Assembly: GCA_019055375.1 (NCBI GenBank)
Contig: JAHQIW010000158.1
Span: 186,001-250,000, forward strand
Direction of reading: 5' to 3'
From: Parelaphostrongylus tenuis
Taxonomy: Eukaryota > Nematoda > Chromadorea > Rhabditida > Metastrongylidae
DNA: 64,000 nucleotides
The position numbers and the translations under genes are program-made. Under the pieces are notes generated by a model, which did not search any database, had not been told where the DNA came from, and was given only the letters and a program-made list of their open reading frames with translations. Below are positions 41,301-52,062 of the stretch, one piece after another; within the stretch, counting starts at the first letter, position 1; the number at the start of each line of letters is the position of its first letter.

Positions 41301-43747
41301 CGCCTTCGGAGTTTCATTTTGAAAAGTTAAATGATGCTTTCCGTTTGGTACTCAATGGTGAGTCACATAGTAGGCAACTAAGCAGTTGTTTCATGAAGAG
41401 TCAGGTTGAGTGAAAGCGCAGTGGTATTTCAAGATAATTGAGCTAAAAAACTCTTATACGGGGTTTGTAGAGATGCGGTTCTTGGAACCGTCTCGAAATC
41501 GTTACGAAGATTTAGTCTGCTCATGAGGTCAGCTTACCAGTACCGGAATGACCTGTTCTTGGTCTACTTATCGTACCTGGTAAGTTTACTTATCTAGCCT
41601 TTCGAACCGTGGCCCACGTCTGCATCTCTAGCCTCCAGCGTATCAACGCTAGTCGGTCTGCTCCACCTCCTCTGCATCTCTAACCCCCAACATGGGACGC
41701 GCTGAATGTCTTATCGTATTCAACAATAATACAATTGATATAATACAATACTACAATTGAAACAATACAAGATTACATTCAATGCGTTTCCACGTTGGGG
41801 ATTAGAGATCTAGAGGTGTGTCCACGGTCCCGAAAGAGCTAATGATTATGACGAAGACCACGCTTCACTTATGAAATTCTTGTGTTCAGGATTCTTGTAA
41901 GACAGTTCAACCACTAGTAGTTTATCAGGCTTTAGTAATAAGAGAGATAGAGCTTTCGGCGTCATCAAAGCTTAAGAAATGGTACACCCATACGACTTTT
42001 ACATCAAGCATCGTTAGAGGAGATTGGATGCATATCTGACTTTGCACTGACTTGTGGTGGTCTACCGATGTGTCAAGTCAGACTTCTATCCGCTCAGATT
42101 ACTTATCCTTATCCCTTATCTTCTACAGTGATTCTACCATGTAGTTCGCGGACGATACAAGATCCATCATGGTCTTCGCTCGGCTATCGCTTCATGATTT
42201 ATCAAAATTAGTTTATTAAAATTAAGAGTTTTAAGATAGCCATACCAGATCTTTCTCAAATGGTTTCCAAGACTAGGAAGTTCTGTCGTACTGACAGATT
42301 GCTTTTTTAGAAAAGATTTAAGCGTAAAACTAGGTTCTACGATGGACTTCTTTTCTGAAGTTTCTAGGGGCACAGTTGATTGCTGTTCATAAAGGCCGTT
42401 ACTATAGACGAGCCGATGGTCTAGCTCTGGGTCCTGGACCTTTCGTCGCAGCGATTGAATATGCTACTGGTGTCTAAGGTAAACATGCTAGTTAGTAGTT
42501 GATATCGGTCTTGTTTCAATGACGTTACATATGGATGGATATCTTTACAACGACCTTTTTAGGCGACGGTGGTAGGGAAGCCGGAGTCAAACTTTTTTCT
42601 GATGAGTATATCCACTATGGGCGACGATATTGACCTCAAAAATACCGTAATGATTGGTGACGATGTGGTAGATGATGTCATGGGTGCCATTAATAGTGGA
42701 ATGAAGGGGATTTTGGTCCGTACTGGGAAATACAGAAAAGGTGTGTTATCAATCTGGGTACTTCTTGATTATCGGTGACAGTATTCAACCTTTTAAAGGC
42801 AACACGTTTCCTGTTTTTTTTCAATGTTTAGTAGGTCACTCGATGGCTTGAATCTCGACAGTCTAATGGTGCTTTTCATTTTTGAAAAGGTTTTTTCAGT
42901 GCGCTGCAGCAGTAAAACAAAAATTAAGTTTCCATACGTCGACACGTTTTTTGCTGGACAGAGCTTTTCCCTCAGTCTTTTACTATCATTCGAAAGCTCA
43001 AATTCGCTCATTTCAATTATGTACTTGGTTTTCGAAAGAGGCTGAGGCTTAGTAAAGGGTTTATCTAGCAATATAAAGTAAAAATGGAAGCCTAAGCCTA
43101 TAGAACAATACTACAGAATTTTTTCTACAATTCTGTTGCAGAAAACCTAGAAATATTTACGAAAAGGGAAAAAGATTCCAAATAAGTAACGAAAATCGCG
43201 TCCTTTCGAGGCGGTTTTGAGGTCGCTGCGCGCAGCGTAATTGGAAAGACGCGCAAGAAGTGCCCACAGCGAACCTAATCTACTTTTGGCTGCTAAAGCG
43301 CATTGAAAAGTCTTTTTGAAAAGCCAAGTACACCTTTGAAATCAGATGGATTCAGCTTTCAGTGATATTGAAAGTTTCGTTCAAATGCTCTGTCCAGCGA
43401 AAAAAGCGCCGATTATGAGCATAATTTCACTTTGATTGCCGCAGGGCCATGAAAAGACCATTTCAGAAATGAAGTACAACATTAAAGCTCTCGAGATTTG
43501 AACTATCGCATGATTACTAGTACTCTAGAATGAAAGTAGAGAACATGTTGCTCTCAAAGGGTTGAAAATGATTAGCGATAATTGAGCAGCACCTTCATTC
43601 TGTGCAGTCCAAATATATCTGTGCTGTTTTAGCGGATGCTTTTTTTTTCTCACAGGTGACGAAGAACAAATTCCACTCGAGCGAAGAAATTGTGTTGAAT
43701 CATTCGCCGAAGCGGTTAGCTTGATAGAATCGGGTAAAGTCCTGTGA
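38304..43747 (+). CDS. HDHD2: HAD-superfamily phosphatase, HDHD2 orthologue
   Basis: Six exons: 38304-38438, 41034-41193, 41259-41357, 42368-42471 (or 42478), 42563-42740 and 43656-43747, about 255-257 residues (human HDHD2 259). It carries motif I as DLNGT with Asp9 as the nucleophile, FVTNTTK (motif II), [42 protein letters not shown] (motif III Lys) and [11 protein letters not shown] (motif IV). HDHD2 belongs to the C2-capped HAD group with LHPP and phosphoglycolate-type phosphatases; its substrate is not established. The acceptor TTTCAG 28 bases before the ATG may receive a spliced leader. Exon 4 is odd: the expected splice AAG|GTAAAC leaves an in-frame TAA and a phase error of one base. 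Using GGT|GTCTAA instead keeps the frame but drops two residues. An AATAAA lies at 43850. Confidence 0.93.
38600..38893 (+). repeat. SINE-1 in HDHD2 intron 1
   Basis: GGTTAGAGGTGCCCTGCGTC, GTGGTTCGATCTCGCGCTCA (B box), CTGAGAGGATAGGCAGCACT, GCCACCGCGAGTCATTGTAA and GCGCATCCCTCAGGGAATGA. Closest to the 26.0 kb copy, in the opposite orientation. Confidence 0.75.
38905..39690. repeat. Foldback element FB-B in HDHD2 intron 1
   Basis: Left TTCATAGGGATACTAGTAAT CGTTCGAAAGC; right AGCTTTCAAATGATCACTAA TAGTCCTATG. Interior GCCGGACAGAGCTCTTTCTT and GAGAAAGACTGTTTTACTGC are family blocks. Confidence 0.65.
40635..40955 (+). repeat. SINE-2 interrupted by a GC-rich hairpin
   Basis: The SINE-2 head (GCCGGTAGTGCAGTGGTTTA) and B-box half (GTGAGATGCGGGTTCGTTTC, at about 40900) are separated by roughly 190 bp. 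The insert contains GCGGCGTCGCGCA (40695) and its exact complement TGCGCGACGCCGC (about 40790), with a second inner pair GCAGGCAGCAT / ATGCTACCTGCCTGC. It is a small foldback insertion. Confidence 0.6.
41590..41855. repeat. Foldback element FB-C in HDHD2 intron 3
   Basis: Left CGAACCGTGGCCCACGTCTG CATCTCTA with CATGGGACGCG; right CGTTTCCACGTTGGGGATTA GAGATCTAGAGG with CCACGGTCCCG. Inverse arms matching the 36.7 and 45.1 kb elements. Confidence 0.6.
41945..42120 (-). repeat. SINE-1 tail fragment in HDHD2 intron 3
   Basis: AGAGCTTTCGGCGTCATCAA, GATTGGATGCATATCTGACT and TTGCACTGACTTGTGGTGGT match the SINE-1 body read from its tail; the head is missing. Confidence 0.55.
42825..43545. repeat. Foldback element FB-B2 in HDHD2 intron 5
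   Basis: Left TTTAGTAGGTCACTCGATGG CTTGAATC and TTTTTGCTGGACAGAGCTTT; right TCAAATGCTCTGTCCAGCGA and CGCATGATTACTAGTACTCT. It is a sister subfamily of FB-B, shared with 54.8 kb. Confidence 0.6.
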
Positions 43748-43849
43748 TAGACTCTCATTAGTCTCTTGATAAACATTTTGGAAGTGAATTAGCAGCAGCA
43801 AGTGCAATCTCATATAGTCGTGGTTTTATATTGTTATACGTTTCAATGA

Positions 43850-43855
43850 AATAAA
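43850..43855 (+). terminator. Polyadenylation signal of the HDHD2 gene
   Basis: AATAAA in TTCAATGAAATAAATATTCC, about 100 bases after the stop codon, the expected distance for a short nematode 3' UTR. Confidence 0.65.
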
Positions 43856-43859
43856 TATT

Positions 43860-44410
43860 CCATGATCAACAGCTTGCAAATCTCTTCAGATATACGAGGA
43901 AACCAGGTTTTAAGATGGTGAGAACTTAGTACTATTCATGACTGAGCCACTAGGATTCTGCAGTGCCTGGCAGGGGCTTATCGACTGCATCACAAAGACG
44001 ATTTTTTCTCCGGCGCACATACAGAATCATTAAGGAGCGAGTGACTTTATTCAGAAACGTCTCCGCGGCAGCCCTGTCCAGCTTCTTCCATAACATTCCG
44101 CGGTGAATGGATACGCCGTCATATCATCGACAGTGATCGCAAGAGGGCTCTAGTAGAATGCGTGAACAACTGGCTGATTCAAAGCTAGCAGCAAAAGTGG
44201 TTATTCTTTTAGAACTCAAAAATCATTCCGAAATATATCGAAAGAGTTATTTTTTTTTCAATGAAGACAGCGCAGTGGTAGTAATCTCCATTATCACAAT
44301 TACGGTGCAAGGACGACGTCGTTCTAGGTTATTCAAATTTTTAACCTTCTGTTATAATGATCAAACAGAATTCTCTCTATCTGACCACCTTTAGCGGTGT
44401 TATGATGTAC
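43860..44410. other. Intergenic stretch
   Basis: A GC-richer patch near 44030-44160 (CCGCGGCAGCCCTGTCCAGC) interrupts AT-rich sequence. It reads short open frames on both strands but fits no family. It may be an old element. Confidence 0.3.
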
Positions 44411-44414
44411 AATA

Positions 44415-44535
44415 TACCAAATGATAATGAGTGGTGTGCAATAACTTTTTGCATCAGGTGGGGCACAAACCCGCATTTCATCCTACCCGGAGGCACGTGC
44501 TTTAGCCGTTGCACTACCGACACCCGTTTTGACAC
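44415..44535 (-). repeat. SINE-2, minus member of an inverted pair
   Basis: GTGTGCAATAACTTTTTGCA, CAAACCCGCATTTCATCCTA and AGCCGTTGCACTACCGACAC, i.e. tail, B box and head as complement. Confidence 0.6.
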
Positions 44536-44614
44536 CACTCTTTCTGCGCTACAACACATCTATCTGTCACCCACCAATCGTCAACGGTCTGGGTGGGTAA
44601 TCGCTATCGGGTAG

Positions 44615-44735
44615 TTGCGTCGGTAGTGCAACGATTCGAGCACGCGTCCCCGGATAGTGCGAAATTGGGTTCGAGTCTCATCTGACGCAAAAAGTTTTCC
44701 ACATCTTTCTACACCACCTATAAAATTGGCATGAA
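44615..44735 (+). repeat. SINE-2, plus member of an inverted pair
   Basis: GTTGCGTCGGTAGTGCAACG, GCGAAATTGGGTTCGAGTCT (B box) and ACGCAAAAAGTTTTCCACAT. Complementary to the 44.42 kb copy across an 80 bp loop. Confidence 0.6.
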
Positions 44736-44869
44736 ATTTGTTTGCAATATTTCTGGGGAGATGGACTTGATTACTATCCAAGTACACCAGCGTAAAAATC
44801 TTAAGGAATTCTATTTCACCGCTTTTATATCGTTGTTATGATGTTATAACTACATACTCAAGAACGTTG

Positions 44870-44960
44870 AATGATATGCAAAACTCTGAACCTCAGACAG
44901 GAGTTGAACGTACTGACTATAGGCTCTTCATCTTATTCACATTCTTCAATCCGCAAATAG
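44870..44960 (-). repeat. Diverged SINE-2
   Basis: TGATATGCAAAACTCTGAAC and CAGACAGGAGTTGAACGTAC match tail and B box as complement; the head is lost. Confidence 0.4.
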
Positions 44961-45074
44961 TAGTCGAGCGCTCACGCGAGAAGTTGGAGGCTCTTTTTTG
45001 ATTATGTATGCGAGGAAACGAATCAAATGCAGATCCGCATAGTAGATATTAAGAACGGGTCGTGAAGAAGTTTT

Positions 45075-45850
45075 TTAACCCTCCCGGGACTATGGACCCA
45101 CGGCCTCTGCATCTCTAGTTGGCAATGCTGGACGGTCCGCTCCATCTCCTTTACGTCTTCAACCTCCAGCGTGAGATTCACTGTCTGTCTTTTTCCTCTC
45201 TGCCACTCGACCCCGTGCCCATTGGGAAAAGGTTGCTGGCCCGATTTCCCACGACGACGCTTTACTGTAGTTTTCCTAGTGTTATCTTCTCGATATCGAT
45301 TAGTATTGAAGGTTCTTCTATAACGTAATTATTTTAGCAGAAAAAAAAACGCTCAGTCGTCTTACATTTCACTATTTTTTGATACAAAACGTAAATCCTT
45401 GAGATAACAACGCATAACTAACTTTTTTTTTTTGCTCTGAATGACAATGTGGTAGTTCCTGATGTAATTTAGTTTTGAGTGAGAATTTAAATCTGTACGA
45501 TCCAATTATGTGTTTCAGTTCAGTATGCCCTCAAGACAGTTCCTTGTACTTCGTCCAGTCCATATCTCTCCAAATACCTCCAATGAAACTATATGATATA
45601 GTGTGACAGTGATTCGAGCTCTTAGTAGTGAAAGTATAAAGATAACAGCAAAAAACTACAGTGAAGCATCGTGATAGGAGATCGAGCCAGCAACCTTTTT
45701 CCCGATGGACGGTTTGCCGAGTGACAGAGAGGAAAGAGACAGAAAGTGAGCTGGAGGTTCGACATGCAGGGGAGGTGGAGCAGACTGTCCTGCGCTGTCA
45801 GTTAAAGATGCAGTGGCCGTGGGTCCATGGTCTAGAAAGGGTTAATAGGC
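45075..45850. repeat. Foldback element FB-C, large copy
   Basis: The left arm at 45075-45240 (CCTCCCGGGACTATGGACCC, GAGATTCACTGTCTGTCTTT, GGGAAAAGGTTGCTGG) is inverse to the right arm at 45690-45848 (CAGCAACCTTTTTCCCGATG, AGACAGAAAGTGAG, CCGTGGGTCCATGG). The 450 bp centre is AT-rich with no ORF of note. Confidence 0.7.
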
Positions 45851-46174
45851 CGAGTCAGTTCTATGCTCACAAAAATTAATGATGAAGATAGTCAAACACT
45901 TTACGTAGTAAAAGTAAAGCAGTATAGCAATCATACTCATATTTTAATGTACACGTATGTAAGCACAAAATGTATAACTTAGCACTTTCACAGTGTGAAG
46001 CAGCGAATGATATTATCCTTGATTAGAAGATGACAGTTTGTCCCCTGTACTCTTCTGAGAAGAGATTTTCCAGTCTCTCAGAGAACCCTTGTCTCTTTAA
46101 TCCTCAATTTAGTGAAGAAAAATATGCTTCGAGTGTTAGCGATTACAATCATTGATGGTAGTAAATTTGTAGGC
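45851..46174. other. Intergenic spacer
   Basis: AT-rich, nothing recognised, between the FB-C element and the 3' end of the proline-rich gene. Confidence 0.4.
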
Positions 46175-46180
46175 TTTATT
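46175..46180 (-). terminator. Polyadenylation signal of the proline-rich gene
   Basis: AATAAA on the minus strand, about 60 bases beyond the stop codon at 46239-46241. Confidence 0.6.
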
Positions 46181-46238
46181 TCATTTAATACTGTACACCT
46201 AAAATATTTTTCGAAATTATTTTAGGGACGATGAATGC

Positions 46239-48899
46239 TCAAGCCTTCTTCATCCTTCTTTTCTTGGCCATCGCCTTTCGCATTGCCTTAGCTTTTCTAA
46301 AGGCTCGGTATCTATATATCCTAGATTTCTTGTATCCCTGAGCTGAAATTTTTCGCTTTAGATGCACTGTCTAATAATGTGGGTGTTTTTAAAAACTTAC
46401 ATGGTGAAGCCATACCCGCTGATCCCATTCGCGCAGAAGCATATCTTGCATTAGATGGATGATAAACTGGTGCTGGTGGAACATTATTGCTGGGCATCTA
46501 AAACAACAGATGTGTCATTTTACGTTGGACTGATTTTCAAATGCGTGTTACTCACCTCGGGAGGCATTTGATAGCCATCAAAATGTGGTGAAGGCGCTTT
46601 ATAACTTCCTCGTTGGGGAGAGGGATTACTATAAATATGGGGTGAGGTTGGAGGCGATTCGTGTCGTTGTGGTGGCATTTGAAGTGGTCTTTGGTAACCA
46701 TTAGATGGTCGTGGAGGTGGCTGAGCGGGCCGCTCATAGCCATTCGACGCTGGGGGAGATGGAGGAGGAGGAGGGAGGGTGGTGGTGGTGGTGGTGGCGT
46801 GCGGTGGTTGCTGAGCGGGTTTTCTCATAACCATTCGATGCTGGCGGAAATGGAGGTGGTAGTTGAGAGGGCTTCCCGTAGCCATTTGATGATGGAGCTG
46901 GCTGAGGAGGCCTTCCATAACCACGTGATGGCTGAAGAGGCGTTCCAAAACCACCCTGTGGCTGAGAGGGTTTCTCATAGCCATTTGATGCTGGTGGAGA
47001 TGGAGGAGGAGGTGGTGGGGTGGCGGTGGCGGTGGCGGTTGAGAAGGCTTCTCATAGCCATTCGATGCTGGTGGAGATGGAGGAGGTGGAGGTGGAGGTG
47101 GTGGTGGAGGCTGAGCGGGCTTCTCATAGCCATTCGATGCTGGTGGAGATGGAGGAGGTGGAGGGGAGGTGGGCGTGGCGGTGGCGTGAGGGCTTCCTAG
47201 CCATTCGATGCTGGTGGAGATGGAGAGGTGGAGGTGGAGGTGGTGGTGGTGGCTGAGCGGGCTTCTCATAGCCATTCGATGCTGGTGGAGATGGAGGAGG
47301 TGGAGGTGGAGGTGGTGGTGGTGGCTGAGCGGGCTTTTCATAGCCATTCGATGCTGGTGGAGATGGAGGAGGTGGAGGTGGAGGTGGTGGCGGTGGCCGG
47401 TGGCGGTTGAGAGGGCTTCTCATAGCCATTCGATGCTGGTGGAGATGGAGGTGGAGGTCGTGGTGGTGATTGAGAGGGCTTCTCATAGCCATTCGATGCT
47501 GGTGGAGATGGAGGAGGAGGAGGAGGTGGTGGTGGTGGCGGTGGCGGTGGCGGTTGAGAGGGCTTCTCATAGCCATTCGATGCTGGTGGAGATGGAGGTG
47601 GAGGTCGTGGTGGTGGCTGAGCGGGCTTCTCATAGCCACTCGGTGCTGGTGGAGATGGAGGTGGAGGTTGTGGTGGTGATTGAGAAAGCTTCTCATAGCC
47701 ATTCGATGCTGGTAGAGATGGAGGAGGAGGTGGTGGTGGTGGTGGTGGTGGTGATGGTGGTGGCTGAGCGGGCTTCTCATAACCATTCGATGCTGGTGGA
47801 GTGAGGTGGAGGTGGAGGTGGAGGTGGTAGTGGTGGCTGAGCAGGTTGCTCATAGCCATTTGATGCTGGTGGAGATGGAGGTGGAGGTGGAGGTGGAGGT
47901 GGTGGTGGTGATTGAGAGGGCTTCTCATAGCCATTCGATGCTGGTGGAGATGGAGGGGGAGGTGGAGGTGGAGGTGGTAGTGGTGGCTGAGCAGGTTGCT
48001 CATAGCCATTTGATGCTGGTGGAGTATGGAGGTGGAGGTGGAGGTGGAGGTGGAGGTGGGAGGTGGTGGTGGTGGTTGAGAGGGCTTCTCATAGCCATTC
48101 GATGCTGGTGGAGATGGAGGGGGAGGTGGAGGTTGTGGTGGTGGTTGAGCGGGCTTCTCGTAGCCATTTGATGCTGGAGGAGATGGAGGAGGTGGAGGTG
48201 GTGGTGGCTGAGCGGGCTTATCATAGTTTGATGATGGAGGTGGCTGAGGTGGTCTTCCATAACCACCCTGCGACTGAGGGGGTTTCTCATAGCCATTTGA
48301 TGATGATGGAGGTGATTGCTGACCGCCATATTGTTGTGGTGATGGTCCGTACTCTTTTGCTAATGGTGCTATACCAGAGCCAGGAATTTGATGTGTTGGC
48401 GGAGCAACAGCATATCCTGCAACATCTATTGTGATTACGTAAAACTAGAAATAGGGAAATGACAAAGTTGCTTAATTTCGACCCAAACTGCTATCTTGCT
48501 TCGTCCGTGAGATGGTGCTCTTTCGCCATAGTTCATACGATGTTATCACTTCCTCCTTCTAACCTTGGTAACTTTTTGCGTATAACTTTTACCTCTTTTA
48601 CGCTGTTGACGACGTTAATAATGCAGTATTGATCAGGGGACTTGCTTGATTCTTTCTATTTTATTTTGGAAATAAAAATTAGAAACTCACCGTTTTGTTG
48701 TGAGCCACTTCCTCGTAAGTAGCCTTCTGGAGTAGCATATTGACTAAAAGACGTTCATGAGTCAAAAATAAGCATTCAAATCATTATGAGTCAAAAACAA
48801 GCATTCAAATCAAATTTCAAAGTTTATATGACCATTAAGTGAAGGATGAACTCACCAGTACGCAGTAACAATTAGGGTTGCAATCCAGACAACCCGCAT
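46239..48899 (-). CDS. Secreted Pro/Tyr-rich repeat protein with basic tail (unknown family)
   Basis: Five exons on the minus strand: 48856-48899 (signal peptide MRVVWIATLIVTAYC), 48691-48743 (QYATPEGYLRGSGSQQN), 46556-48416 (repeat exon), 46401-46497 (MPSNNVPPAPVYHPSN) and 46239-46342 (basic end, ending MAKKRRMKKA). Phases of the small exons match. The large exon carries about 20 units of 60-90 bp encoding PPSPPASNGYEKPAQPPP, the Pro runs varying in length. The protein enters the secretory route. Tyr-Pro-rich repeats with a Lys/Arg-rich end suggest a cross-linked matrix such as cuticle, eggshell or gland secretion, but this is inference. The repeat exon is 1861 bp, which does not close the frame as it stands, and several single-base indels lie in the array. 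Frames on the opposite strand are mirror products of the repeat. Neighbour genes give no functional hint. Confidence 0.85.
46730..48305. repeat. Minisatellite encoding the proline-rich array
   Basis: About 20 copies of the core CATAGCCATTCGATGCTGG (variants CATTTGATGCTGG, CACTCGGTGCTGG), spaced 60-90 bp, separated by GGTGGAGGTGGAGGT runs of varying length. One-base differences between units shift the frame at several places, for example near 48026, 48060, 47800 and 47190. Confidence 0.85.
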
Positions 48900-48936
48900 T
48901 TTACGCGGAGATGTGCGATGATTGGCGAGTTGGTGT

Positions 48937-48943
48937 TTTTATA
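48937..48943 (-). promoter_or_regulatory. TATA box of the proline-rich gene
   Basis: TATAAAAA on the minus strand, 38-44 bases before the ATG at 48899. At the usual distance of about 30 bases the transcript would begin only a few bases before the start codon. A cis TATA suits a highly expressed tissue-specific secreted protein. Confidence 0.55.
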
Positions 48944-49005
48944 CCATAGTTTCTTAAGGTCATTCGGTTAGTGATCAAGTCGACGACTTGTTCGTAGGAA
49001 ATCGT

Positions 49006-49206
49006 TTATTTTTTTTCTCTGTGCTTCAACCTTGGCGCAAAATCATCGATAGCATTAGATGAGACGCATTGTGTCCCCATTTCATCAACTCTTCTGTCAG
49101 TTGCGATGTGTCTGACAAACGAAGCTGTTAGCTGCCGATAGTTCCGAAGGTCATCGTACACCGACTGGTGATTGACACAGATTCCGGACCACGTGGAATT
49201 TTCCAT
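49006..49206 (-). CDS. Short hypothetical ORF
   Basis: Sixty-six codons from ATG to TAA, with MENSTWSGICVNHQSVYDDL at the start and a Lys/Arg-rich end (RLKHREKK). Composition is protein-like, with two Cys. It lies 100 bp upstream of the proline-rich gene on the same strand and, if real, is a separate tiny gene or a lone exon. No splice sites or family were recognised. Confidence 0.25.
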   Translation of the reverse strand: MENSTWSGICVNHQSVYDDLRNYRQLTASFVRHIATDRRVDEMGTQCVSSNAIDDFAPRLKHREKK

Positions 49207-49209
49207 TGC

Positions 49210-51450
49210 TCCATATGCATTGAATTATTTGAGTTTTAGTTCATTTTTTGCTCTCTTGCGCTCAAATAATGTGCCATCCAATTAGTAATAATCTTATACA
49301 TCCAGGCCTAGTTCGCATTTGCCTTCATACTTGAAAGTATGACAACTGTCGAGTGTGCACTACCTTTTCCGAAAATTGTGGAACTTCTTTATCTCTATCC
49401 AAAATTTTCATGGAAAATGCGTATATATATTAGTTGACTGATCATTTCTACTTCGAAAGCTGAGTAGCGTTTCCCTTTCTAGTTTACAATGCGGCCAAAA
49501 TTCTTTCACAATACGGAAGAAACAAAGACTTCCAATAGGAAGGGGTTATAGAACACAATCTCAAATTGAGGCAGCAACGAGTTTTCTTTATAATCGTATA
49601 ATATTGTCCCAGTAATGTGTTGAGTTCAATTAGATTTAGACAAAGAAATCTGAATTGATTTTAGTTTGCTTATTGTTCAGGCAACGCAATTCTGCTAATA
49701 GCATCTCTAATCCATTCGGACCCCAAAATTTGAGTCCTTCGGTTGAGGAGCATCTAGATATCTCAAATTATTATTTATTTCAATTCGTATTGAGCTGTTC
49801 TGATGTGATGTAATATAATGGATACGTTGGCGACGTAGTTACAACAGAAGAATGTGAAGCAGCAAATTTAGCAGAGAGACTTTTCTTGGTACGAACTTCA
49901 TTGGAAACCACGGAAATATTTTGTTCTACCACTATTATCAGGCATCGAGTATATGAAAGTCCAGATTTCTTCTGCACCTTTATCTATTCAGTGATTGTAA
50001 AAAGTGGACAAGAGTAAATATTTCATCCGGCCACATAGTGTTTGTTGAATTCCTTCTCTGAAGGGCTTTAAACCGGTTAGTCGCGAGATGCAGCTCGTTT
50101 ACATGACCAATGGAGAGTTAGTCACATTCAAGAAGTCACCATGTACTTTTGCTGATATTTGAACGAAGTTAGGGAATAACGCCACAGCTAGTTTACATGA
50201 AGTGAATGCTGTATGTTTGTTCGAATGAGAAAATGAGGTGGTGAGAATCATCTCAAACAAAAGTTCTGTTTCTGCTTTAAGAGATTCAAGTCAGCAGCCC
50301 ATAAACATTCTCGGCATCTACGCAAGTTACAAATCTCGTAAAATTGTTTCTAGAATAAATCAACAGTCAACAAATTGAAGTTGTGTTCACCTGAACTACT
50401 TAACATAACAGACCTCATGAAAGGGTTAGATTATGTTATGAGATTTATTGTTCTATGCGAGGCAGTCAGTTAGAAAGGAATTACTTAAAAGTTGTCACAA
50501 ATTCAACTTCCTTGTACTGCCTGATTTTTATTCTAGATGACTAGTCACGATATGATTTACATCTAAAGAATGCTAAGATACGAGCAAAAATTGGAGCCTG
50601 ATTTTTGTGTCATGATTACAGGCGCTATATGGCTTTCGAGGATCCCTGGAGTTCATTGCACAAAACTGCAGGTTCAAGTTTTGTTCATCTTGACATTCTT
50701 GTTGTTACTTAAAGGTTACCCGGTTTACAATTGATCTGGACAGTAGTTACTTGGTAATTTAGTTCAGTTGATTTCTGGGTCTTTCGTTTTCGCCTCGTCA
50801 TCGTTTTCATACTATATTTGAGACTTTGTGTTTGTAGCAGTTTTATGTTTTCCTTTCACTACTATCTTTTTTACGTCGTAAGATTACGTCTGATCTCTAC
50901 AACGATATCATGCTATCACTGGAAATAATATTGTGCATATTATGTGATTTGTACTATTAGTCAGTAATACAACTTAGTTTATAATAATGCTGGCTTTCTC
51001 AACGATTTACACATAACTAGAGATCGAAAACCAATACAGAACGGGTTGAATGTTGCCATGGCCATTGAATGGGTTGACAATTGCTGCGCGAGAGGTCGCG
51101 CACTTTTTGCGAAAACCTAGAGGGAGGGGAAAATCTGAGAGTTCCTAGACGGCCAATTCTATGGGGTTTATGCCAATTCACAGTGAGTCTTACGCTATCG
51201 TAACAACTTGAGGGTGGGATTTCTTTGTTACTGCTACATAACGTAGTGGTATTTATCTGTTATTGTTTAAGTCTTGAAAAACCTAAAATCTATACCGGAC
51301 TTACTAGATTGGACCAAACAGTTTTTCAGCTGAGTTTCTTAGAATAAAATTTGTTGCGAGTTAACCCCTACTTTTCAAAGTTGAAGCTTTGAGTATTTCA
51401 AACAAAGTTATTCCCAACGGATGGATGTTGAAAACTGGAACAACTACGAA
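49210..51450. other. AT-rich gene desert
   Basis: No exons, conserved motifs or members of the repeat families defined here. Short open frames such as 49780-49977 (minus) show no domain. Confidence 0.4.
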
Positions 51451-51454
51451 TTGT

Positions 51455-51600
51455 CCCGCGCCGATCAATCTCACGGTAATGTGCCATGCCCTCAATTGCG
51501 TCAAGTTTCGTAGAGCTAATTGGAAGCATATTTGGCCTGTACAATGAATGACGTCGACGTACTGATTGATTAAGCCACTGTTTTTATTGTTCCAGACTAA
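51455..51600 (-). repeat. SINE-1 tail fragment
   Basis: GCGCCGATCAATCTCACGGT, ATGTGCCATGCCCTC, GGAAGCATATTTGGCCTGTA match the SINE-1 body read from its tail; diverged and headless. Confidence 0.5.
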
Positions 51601-52062
51601 TCGTGTTTATTTTTCAACTCTCGAAGGAGCAGGAGGCTTGCTTAGCCTGGGGTGCACTATCGAACCACTGCTCACCCTCCAATAGAGATGGTACGGTACA
51701 AGCGCCGTTGATGTCGAGCTATCACTTCAAATTCTCGTCAATGTTGAATATCCAGGTGTTGAATGAGCTAGATGCAACTAAGATAAATTAACTTAAATAC
51801 ACATGTAGTGTATGTGATCACTGTCGTTAGTGGCAGTAGGTGTTCGCTATGACAAGTTAATGACTGTATAGTAAAGGACGAGTTTCGATTTATCTAACGA
51901 TTGCATTATTCATAGCGCCCATCAGCAACTTTATTCTGACAGTGACAAAAATTTGTGGGAAACGAAGTATCAAAGGCTGGCTATCCACGTAGTGTCAGAA
52001 AACTGATGACGAACACAATCATGACGATGGTTGACGAGATGATTAAAAGCTCTTTTCGATAG

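Noticed and set aside
46660..48434. Gly/Arg/Trp-rich open frames on the plus strand through the proline-rich gene
   Set aside because: Mirror frames of the CCACCA/GGTGGT repeat. The minus strand has a signal-peptide exon, matching splice phases, TATA box and polyA signal.
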